A DNA stretch of 6,189 nt, taken from Paludibacteraceae bacterium. Lineage in GTDB: Bacteria > Bacteroidota > Bacteroidia > Bacteroidales > Paludibacteraceae. The stretch's first letter is position 1. Each line of letters opens with the position of its first letter. The DNA lies in assembly GCA_947445425.1 (NCBI GenBank), contig CANFFA010000158.1, positions 1 through 6,189 of the forward strand. Reading direction: 5' to 3'. This document shows, piece after piece, positions 1-4,475 of this stretch. The translations under genes and the position numbers were made by a program. Under the pieces are notes generated by a model that saw nothing but the letters and a program-made list of their open reading frames with translations, was not told where the DNA came from and ran no database searches.

Positions 1-282
1 AAAGACATGTCCATGAATTATGAATTGAAGATGAAGAGCAAAAAGGATGTTGCTCTGTTTGAGAAGGTGCACGTCTATCTGAGTGAAAAAGAAATACCGA
101 GTGAGTTTACTGTAAAATCAATAAACATGTACAACCCTATCGTGTTGCCAGTTATCGGAGACCGAGTAAAAACGATAACCGATAACTTGTACAAAAAAGC
201 TGTTAAAACAGCAGAAGACCAAAAGGGTGATGCTGTTCTTATTGTAGACGAATCTCATTTCAAAGTGTTGAAACTAAAATAA
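1..282 (+). CDS. Small hypothetical protein, probably 5'-truncated by the window edge
   Basis: The frame is open from base 1 and stops with TAA at 280-282. Met codons at 7 and 13 give products of 91 or 89 residues, but only six bases precede the first, so the true start may lie outside the window. The visible part has no signal peptide or membrane helix; if it is truncated, a leader or lipoprotein signal could be missing. The protein is Lys-rich. It has a likely strand near VHVYLSE, a conserved-looking NMYNPIVLPVIGDRV stretch, an amphipathic helix (DNLYKKAVKTAEDQ) and a terminal strand GDAVLIVDESHFKVLK. This alpha/beta pattern resembles small Bacteroidota lipoprotein-type domains, but I cannot name the family. 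G+C is higher here (26 of 60 bases in 121-180) than in most of the genes downstream. A hairpin follows the stop, so this gene is probably the end of its own transcript and not part of the next operon. Confidence 0.75.
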   Translation, partial: KDMSMNYELKMKSKKDVALFEKVHVYLSEKEIPSEFTVKSINMYNPIVLPVIGDRVKTITDNLYKKAVKTAEDQKGDAVLIVDESHFKVLKLK

Positions 283-287
283 AATTG

Positions 288-332
288 CGGCATAGACCTT
301 CTTGACCAACGAAGTCAAAGAAGGTCTAACCG
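288..332 (+). terminator. Hairpin terminator after the first gene
   Basis: The arms AGACCTTCTTGAC (294-306) and GTCAAAGAAGGTCT (314-327) pair over 13 bp with one bulged A and a 7-nt loop. T293-A328 extends the stem, and after a small internal loop CGG (288-290) pairs with CCG (330-332). It begins six bases after the stop codon at 280-282. The trailing sequence is TTAAATTATT and not a clean T-run, so it is a plausible but not textbook intrinsic terminator. It could also act as a 3' stabilising hairpin. Confidence 0.6.
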
Positions 333-589
333 TTAAATTATTCCGATTTGTTGTTAAAATGATAGAGCTTGAAATCTTTAAAACAGCATTTTAAGATTCT
401 TTTTGTAAATGGGTGGTCATTCTCTAAATTATCTTTATATTTGTTCGCATTTAAGATAAAAAATAGGGATAAAGGAGGAAAGTTTTTCGCAAAAGGTATT
501 CCGACTTTAGTAGTATTGATGTCTATATATTTGAAAATCTGGCGGAAACCGAAAAGCCAACGAGTAGGTAAACTAAATTAAGAATAAGT
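333..589. other. Intergenic stretch without a convincing gene
   Basis: This A/T-rich spacer lies between the hairpin and the DUF805 gene. A 70-codon frame (369-581) begins with TTG, has no plausible ribosome-binding context and matches no family I recognise, so I do not call it. The stretch contains two exact TATATTTG motifs, at 436-443 and 526-533, which fit the Bacteroidota -7 consensus TAnnTTTG. An AAGGAGG at 472-478 has no start codon at a useful distance. I see no RNA gene or mobile-element end. Confidence 0.5.
506..533 (+). promoter_or_regulatory. Candidate Bacteroidota-type promoter for the zinc-ribbon operon
   Basis: TATATTTG at 526-533 matches the Bacteroidota -7 element TAnnTTTG exactly. 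A TTTA (506-509) lies 16 nt upstream and is only a weak match to the TTTG/TTG -33 element, at slightly short spacing. Transcription would begin near 540, leaving about 50 nt of leader before the ATG at 590. In such A/T-rich DNA the motif could occur by chance. Confidence 0.25.
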
Positions 590-1123
590 ATGAATTACTA
601 TTCAACAGTTATGAGTAAGTACGCTGATTTTAGCGGAAGAGCAAGAAGAAGTGAGTATTGGTACTTTACCTTATTCAATTTCGTATTTATAATGTTGGCA
701 ATGATAGCTGACAATTTATTTGGAACAACAATTCCCAATTTACCTTATGGTGTATTTTATTGTCTGTATGCCTTGTTTGTCATCTTGCCAGGATGGGCTG
801 TAAGTGTTCGCAGGCTACATGATGTGGGTAAAAGTGGTTGGTTCCTGTTAATTGTGCTCATTCCACTAATTGGGGCCATTTGGCTATTTGTTTTAACTGT
901 AACAGAGGGGGATAGTGGGGATAATGATTATGGTACTGACCCAAAATTAGTCTCCAAAATTTCAAGAAGTCAGAATGATAGTTATAATAAAGATTATCAA
1001 AATGATAATTTAAAAAATAAGGAACTCATATTTTGTTCAAATTGCGGAAAATCATACCCTAAAAATGGACATATAAACTTCTGCGACAGTTGCGGAAATA
1101 AAATCGAATCAACTGAAATATAA
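590..1123 (+). CDS. DUF805 family inner-membrane protein with C-terminal zinc ribbon
   Basis: This 177-residue protein starts with the usual DUF805 opening: MNYYSTVMSKYADFSGRARR (1-20), then SEYWYF. Three hydrophobic segments follow (about 25-42, 54-74 and 84-104). The family signature VRRLHDVGKSGW (73-84) lies between the second and third, and the domain closes with EGDSGDNDYGTDPK (106-119). A polar, Asn-rich linker (about 120-145) leads to a zinc ribbon with C149, C152, C165 and C168 (CxxC-x12-CxxC). The start at 590 is supported by the family's normal N-terminus; the leader is A/T-rich without a Shine-Dalgarno. DUF805 proteins are polytopic membrane proteins of unknown function, and versions with a fused zinc ribbon are known. 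It is the first gene of a probable operon: the next gene starts after 19 nt, and two later products carry similar ribbons. The family call is firm; the biochemical role is unknown. Confidence 0.93.
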   Translation: MNYYSTVMSKYADFSGRARRSEYWYFTLFNFVFIMLAMIADNLFGTTIPNLPYGVFYCLYALFVILPGWAVSVRRLHDVGKSGWFLLIVLIPLIGAIWLFVLTVTEGDSGDNDYGTDPKLVSKISRSQNDSYNKDYQNDNLKNKELIFCSNCGKSYPKNGHINFCDSCGNKIESTEI

Positions 1124-1142
1124 TATTTTTAATTGAGCAAAT

Positions 1143-1535
1143 ATGAAAAGTATTAGTTTAGTTACTGTATTGGTTATTGCTTTAATTGCAATCTTCACAA
1201 ACCCTCCAGTTGAAAAACATAGAGAAGCTGTTAAGTCCAAATTAAATTTATTGATGCAGGGATCTTTATACGAGAAAATTAATAAAAGTGATGTTACTGA
1301 GTTAGAATCAAATCTTGGGTCGGCAATTGGTTCAATGCTTGGAAGTGCATTTATGGATCCTTTTATTAATATGGCAATTACATCTGATAATTACATAATC
1401 TGTTCTATTACAAAATTATCTTGGAATGGCGAGACAAAAATAATTGGTTTCGGTTTTCTTGGAAATGTGTTTTTATCGAGGGAAATAGATAATTCTTTAA
1501 AGGATGAAATCTCAAATGCTATAAATTCAAAATAA
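1143..1535 (+). CDS. DUF4359-like small membrane-anchored or exported protein
   Basis: This is a 130-residue protein. Residues about 4-19 form one hydrophobic segment (SLVTVLVIALIAIFTN), followed directly by an NPP motif and a polar region (EKHREAVKSKL). The C-terminal half has the pattern TSDNYIICSITKLSWNGETK, then IGFGFLGNVFL, which resembles DUF4359: a hydrophobic N-terminus followed by Asn-Pro, a Tyr-rich strand and a closing GxGxxGxVF. The N-terminal segment could be an uncleaved anchor or a signal peptide; no lipobox Cys is present. In either case most of the protein should lie outside the cytoplasm. It is the only member of the operon without a zinc ribbon. It sits 19 nt after the DUF805 gene and 28 nt before the next one, which supports co-transcription. 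The leader (ATTGAGCAAAT) lacks a Shine-Dalgarno. The family assignment comes from motif memory; the function is unknown. Confidence 0.85.
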   Translation: MKSISLVTVLVIALIAIFTNPPVEKHREAVKSKLNLLMQGSLYEKINKSDVTELESNLGSAIGSMLGSAFMDPFINMAITSDNYIICSITKLSWNGETKIIGFGFLGNVFLSREIDNSLKDEISNAINSK

Positions 1536-1563
1536 TTTTAAACCAACTAAAGATCAATGCAAT

Positions 1564-2283
1564 ATGGACAGTTCTACAACCAACCATTTTTTCACGAAAT
1601 TTTTTCTAGCTCTAATTGGAATAACTATTACCATTTTAGGTATCATATTAATTATTAATATGTTGAGTGGGGTAGACACTTTTTTTCAATATTTAGATCG
1701 CTATTTCCACCCGGAAAGTAATTATTTCTCAAACTCATCTAATTCCGATAGTGTAAGTTTACTTACAAACATAAAATTATATATCTGGATTTCGGTATTT
1801 TATGTTGTTGTTTTTTGGCTATCGTTGGTGTCATTATTACTCCTGATTTGGGCAATACTACAAAAAGATGACATGTATGGCATTGAAGATCTCTTAAAAA
1901 TCTTAGGATCCATACTAATTGGATTTGGAGTGGTTACGTTTGGATTATATCTAAGCTATTCTGACAATTTGAACAATATTGAATGGATGAGAGAATTTCG
2001 GGGATTGATTGGTTTCTCGTTTTTATTTTTCAATTGCTTTCATGGTTTTATTTGTCTTGGAGTTGCAAATATACATGCAGATAGTTTCGAATCAATTGCG
2101 AAATTGCGTATTTGGAAGCTAAAATATGAAAAATTGCAGGAAAATTCAGATTTAGAAGTTATTACAAAAAAACACAACCAAGATGATATGGATCAAGCAA
2201 TACCAACTCGATTTTGTACTAACTGTGGAATGACGAACGCTTCAAATGGTGATTTTTGTGAAGAGTGTGGAACTAAATTATAG
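1564..2283 (+). CDS. Four-helix membrane protein with C-terminal zinc ribbon, unknown function
   Basis: This 239-residue protein has four predicted membrane helices, at about 13-34, 72-98, 109-131 and 146-170. A polar Ser/Asn-rich loop (about 50-68) lies between the first two. After the last helix comes a basic, helical, cytoplasmic-looking stretch (RIWKLKYEKLQENSD, 182-196), a Gln/Asp-rich linker, and a zinc ribbon at the extreme C-terminus with C218, C221, C232 and C235 (CxxC-x10-CxxC), ending CGTKL. An even number of helices puts both ends on the same side. Positive charges after the last helix favour the cytoplasm, where the ribbon would also bind zinc. I do not recognise the membrane part as a named family. 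The ribbon arrangement copies that of the DUF805 protein two genes upstream, and the next product carries two ribbons. Gaps of 28 and 26 nt to its neighbours support one operon. Confidence 0.85.
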   Translation: MDSSTTNHFFTKFFLALIGITITILGIILIINMLSGVDTFFQYLDRYFHPESNYFSNSSNSDSVSLLTNIKLYIWISVFYVVVFWLSLVSLLLLIWAILQKDDMYGIEDLLKILGSILIGFGVVTFGLYLSYSDNLNNIEWMREFRGLIGFSFLFFNCFHGFICLGVANIHADSFESIAKLRIWKLKYEKLQENSDLEVITKKHNQDDMDQAIPTRFCTNCGMTNASNGDFCEECGTKL

Positions 2284-2309
2284 TAATCAAAAAAGAACAC
2301 TGATAAACG

Positions 2310-2492
2310 ATGAAAAAATGTACTGCCTGTAATTTGAATTTCGACGATGATAAAAAGTTTTGTGTCAAATGTGGTGAAACACTTACGTTTTTAGCAAATG
2401 TGGCTTCGACCAAACATACAAAAAAATGTAATGCTTGTAATCTGACCTATGAAAACGATAAAAAGTTTTGCAAAAGCTGTGGCAAACCTTTA
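2310..2492 (+). repeat. Tandem duplication of the zinc-ribbon coding unit
   Basis: Codons 1-25 (2310-2384) and 37-61 (2418-2492) encode two versions of one zinc ribbon: 15 of 25 residues agree, including KKC-A-C-N-L at the start and DKKFC at the second Cys pair. The DNA is also similar (AAAAAATGTA and GATAAAAAGTTTTG recur), which points to internal duplication and not to independent capture of two ribbons. Confidence 0.8.
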
Positions 2493-4322
2493 TCAATGAT
2501 TGTACTGTCGGCTACTGATACAAAGAAAATGGTTTTTGAGGAGAAGCTTAAAATCAACAACCTTGATGTGACTGTGTTAAGTGAATATGCTCAATTTCTG
2601 TATGATAATAAGGAATATAACAATACAGTAGCTATACTGGTGAAAATTATGGCTATAGATGGCAACAATAGTTTTGCCCATAATTTGCTTTTCAACACCT
2701 ATCAAAAACAAAACGCCTATAAAGATGCCATAGAAATAGGAACTGAGATACTACTCAAAGAGCCTAAAAACAAAGCATTGCTTGAAAATCTGGCACAACT
2801 GGCAAACGCACTTGATGATAAGGAACAAGAAGTGAGATTTTATAAAGCTATGGTGGAGTTGAGCCCCAACGACAACAGTTTGCTTACCAAACAGGCAAAC
2901 CTATTATTGCATTTGGATAAAATAACAGAAGCCACACAACTATTTAGCCAACTATTTTCCTTGGGTGACAGACAAAGAATTACCTTGATTTACACGGGAA
3001 TAGACCAAGTTACCATAGGAAATTATAAAACTGCTAACGAGACATTTAGTTCATCGCTTTCTTCAAGTGAACCATTCCCTAATGATTCCATCAAACAAAG
3101 CTTCTATTTATATTATGCTTATAGTCAAAGCCAAACAGGTGGTAGCTTTGAGCAAATTGACGACACTTTTAATAAGGTTGTCTTTGAAAAACTGAATAAG
3201 ACGGAAGCTAATGCAGAAATGGCAAGTAAGATTCTCCTGCATTTATTGGAGCTTATCCTTACAGGGGTGCAGAAAGTCAATCCTGTGAATGTAAATGACA
3301 GAATAGGCGATTTAACAAGGCGATACTTTCATAAAATAGTTGATTTAGCCAACACATACAAAACGGTAACCAACCCAATTCTTGGATTGTATTTGTTTAA
3401 AATGGCTGAAGTTGAGTGTGGAGTAGGATTGTTTGCCGAAGCATTGGACTCTATTATCGAAGCAAAAGCATGTGCACCCATGAACACGGTGTATTCAGAT
3501 AAGTATGAGGAGATAAACAAATTGGTGCAAAAAGAAGAACGCAAGAGAAAAATTAAAAAAGCAATTATAATAAGTGCTGCCGTTTTGGGAATAATCATTG
3601 CCGGAATCACCATAATGAGGCACCTCAAAAACAAGGAAATTGAAATTTGGAAAAAAGCCATAACCACCAATACTGTGGAAGCCTACAAACAATATTTAAA
3701 GGTTTATCCAGAAGGTGTTTATAAAGTGACGGCTGATAGTTTATGCGATCATGCATTGTGGACAGAAACTTTAAGCTCTAACACTTATGAAGCATGTCAA
3801 AACTATAAAATTCAATTTCCAACTGGACGATATATCTCAAAAGTTGACAGTTTATGTGAAGAGAAGGTTTGGCAAAATTCAATTAAATTAAATTCTGTAG
3901 AATCATATAAGGAATATATAAATAAATATCCAAATGGAAAATACCTAAACAAAGCACAAAAAAAATATAATCTTTTAGATATAAGAATAGGTGATTTATG
4001 GAAATCTGAAATTGGGAAAGAATTGGGAGGTTGTGGAAATTATTATTATTCAAGCGATAATAGCTCAGTTTTAATTTTTGGTGGAACATCAAGTTCAGAT
4101 TTATATATTGTGATAAATGAACAATTACGAGCTGTTTACCCAGAAGATAATAATAATGAAAATGTCGAGGTTTACTCAAATAGAGAGGGAGATAAAGTAA
4201 GGCTTGATATTAAGAAAATTAAAGTTGAATATGAATCTCGTTCAATTGAAGGAATTATGACAATAACAACTGCTATTGGACAACGAAAGGTATTGCAATT
4301 TAAGGGTAGTTCTGGCTGTTAA
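2310..4322 (+). CDS. Double zinc-ribbon, TPR, single-TM protein with 37-residue tandem repeats
   Basis: This is a 670-residue multidomain protein. It opens with two zinc ribbons, C4/C7/C18/C21 and C40/C43/C54/C57, both CxxC-x10-CxxC. TPR-like helices follow from about 86 to 254 (for example YQKQNAYKDAIEIGTEIL and LHLDKITEATQLFSQLF), then a helical region with another TPR-like unit near 355-390. A highly basic KEERKRKIKK (408-417) precedes one membrane helix (about 418-436), so the ribbons and TPRs should be cytoplasmic and the rest extracytoplasmic. After the helix come three repeats with a period of exactly 37 residues (W447, W484, W521; each roughly W...NTxEAYxxY...YPxGxY). The last domain (about 555-670) looks beta-rich, contains GGCGNYYYS and ends GSSGC; I cannot name it. 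The TPRs suggest a protein-binding scaffold, and the topology suggests a bridge across the inner membrane. It is the last gene of the operon, 26 nt after its neighbour. G+C falls from about 37% in the TPR part to about 27% near the C-terminus. Confidence 0.92.
   Translation: MKKCTACNLNFDDDKKFCVKCGETLTFLANVASTKHTKKCNACNLTYENDKKFCKSCGKPLSMIVLSATDTKKMVFEEKLKINNLDVTVLSEYAQFLYDNKEYNNTVAILVKIMAIDGNNSFAHNLLFNTYQKQNAYKDAIEIGTEILLKEPKNKALLENLAQLANALDDKEQEVRFYKAMVELSPNDNSLLTKQANLLLHLDKITEATQLFSQLFSLGDRQRITLIYTGIDQVTIGNYKTANETFSSSLSSSEPFPNDSIKQSFYLYYAYSQSQTGGSFEQIDDTFNKVVFEKLNKTEANAEMASKILLHLLELILTGVQKVNPVNVNDRIGDLTRRYFHKIVDLANTYKTVTNPILGLYLFKMAEVECGVGLFAEALDSIIEAKACAPMNTVYSDKYEEINKLVQKEERKRKIKKAIIISAAVLGIIIAGITIMRHLKNKEIEIWKKAITTNTVEAYKQYLKVYPEGVYKVTADSLCDHALWTETLSSNTYEACQNYKIQFPTGRYISKVDSLCEEKVWQNSIKLNSVESYKEYINKYPNGKYLNKAQKKYNLLDIRIGDLWKSEIGKELGGCGNYYYSSDNSSVLIFGGTSSSDLYIVINEQLRAVYPEDNNNENVEVYSNREGDKVRLDIKKIKVEYESRSIEGIMTITTAIGQRKVLQFKGSSGC
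3648..3971 (+). repeat. Three tandem 111-bp (37-residue) coding repeats
   Basis: Conserved Trp codons at 3648, 3759 and 3870 are exactly 111 bases apart. Each unit carries Trp, then an Asn-Thr/Ser-x-Glu-Ala/Ser stretch, an aromatic pair, Tyr/Phe-Pro-x-Gly-x-Tyr, and in the first two units Asp-Ser-Leu-Cys. The third unit decays at its end and lacks the Cys. The units lie directly after the membrane helix on the predicted outer side, and resemble short helical-hairpin (TPR/Sel1-like) repeats seen in Bacteroidota envelope proteins. Confidence 0.8.
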
Positions 4323-4323
4323 T

Positions 4324-4369
4324 TTTGATTATTTTCAGAAAACATGATTGAGAATTATCAATAATCAAA
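4324..4369 (+). terminator. Hairpin directly after the TPR gene stop
   Basis: TTTGATTATT (4324-4333) is a perfect 10-bp inverted repeat of AATAATCAAA (4360-4369), enclosing a 26-nt loop. It begins two bases after the stop codon. The stem is A/T-rich and the loop is large, so it is weak as an intrinsic terminator on its own. Confidence 0.3.
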
Positions 4370-4370
4370 G

Positions 4371-4401
4371 TTGTCAAAGTTGGATCTCAATCAATTGACA
4401 A
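4371..4401 (+). repeat. Short inverted repeat
   Basis: TTGTCAA (4371-4377) pairs with TTGACAA (4395-4401) over 7 bp around a 17-nt loop. Flanking direct repeats, GTTG at 4370 and 4379 and CAATCAA at 4388 and 4399, allow alternative pairings. It could be an operator-like site or an accident of A/T-rich sequence. Confidence 0.25.
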
Positions 4402-4408
4402 TCAACTG

Positions 4409-4442
4409 CTATTCAAAAAGTAAATTCGGCTTTTTCGAATAG
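4409..4442 (+). terminator. 12-bp bulged hairpin before the FISUMP gene
   Basis: CTATTCAAAAAG (4409-4420) pairs with CTTTTT (4430-4435) and GAATAG (4437-4442), leaving one bulged C and a 9-nt loop: 12 bp in all. A mutually exclusive hairpin, ATTCG (4424-4428) with CGAAT (4436-4440), uses the same right arm and puts the T-run in its loop. The sequence after the long stem is TTTAAAA, not a long T-run, so termination is plausible but unproven. Confidence 0.4.
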
Positions 4443-4475
4443 TTTAAAACCTTAATAAATCAAAATAATATAAAT

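Larger units (their letters stand above)
4323..4475 (+). other. Structured spacer between the operon and the FISUMP gene
   Basis: This 153-nt non-coding spacer is A/T-rich and carries three successive inverted repeats (4324-4369, 4371-4401 and 4409-4442). I find no good TAnnTTTG promoter upstream of the ATG at 4476; TAGTTTAA at 4440-4447 is only a partial match. The spacer probably ends the upstream operon, and it may also hold the leader of the next gene. Confidence 0.5.

Noticed and set aside
472..478. Perfect Shine-Dalgarno-like AAGGAGG
   Set aside because: No ATG, GTG or TTG lies at a useful distance downstream, and the supported genes here do not use Shine-Dalgarno sequences.
369..581. 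70-codon + strand frame starting with TTG
   Set aside because: It has a rare start codon, no plausible initiation context and no recognisable family, and it lies in A/T-rich spacer with promoter-like motifs. It could be a small gene or remnant but is not supported.
3329..3692. Two overlapping minus-strand open frames (3329-3670 and 3495-3692)
   Set aside because: They are antisense to the membrane-helix region of the TPR protein; their hydrophobic translations mirror the opposite strand, and no family signature is seen.
3883..4179. Minus-strand open frame of 98 codons
   Set aside because: It lies antisense to the A/T-rich end of the TPR gene; the composition is that of a chance frame (rich in Ile, Leu, Tyr, Asn and His) with no motif.
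4395..4400. TTGACA matching a sigma-70 -35 box
   Set aside because: No -10 element is found at 16-18 nt, the host appears to use Bacteroidota-type promoters, and the sequence is part of an inverted repeat.
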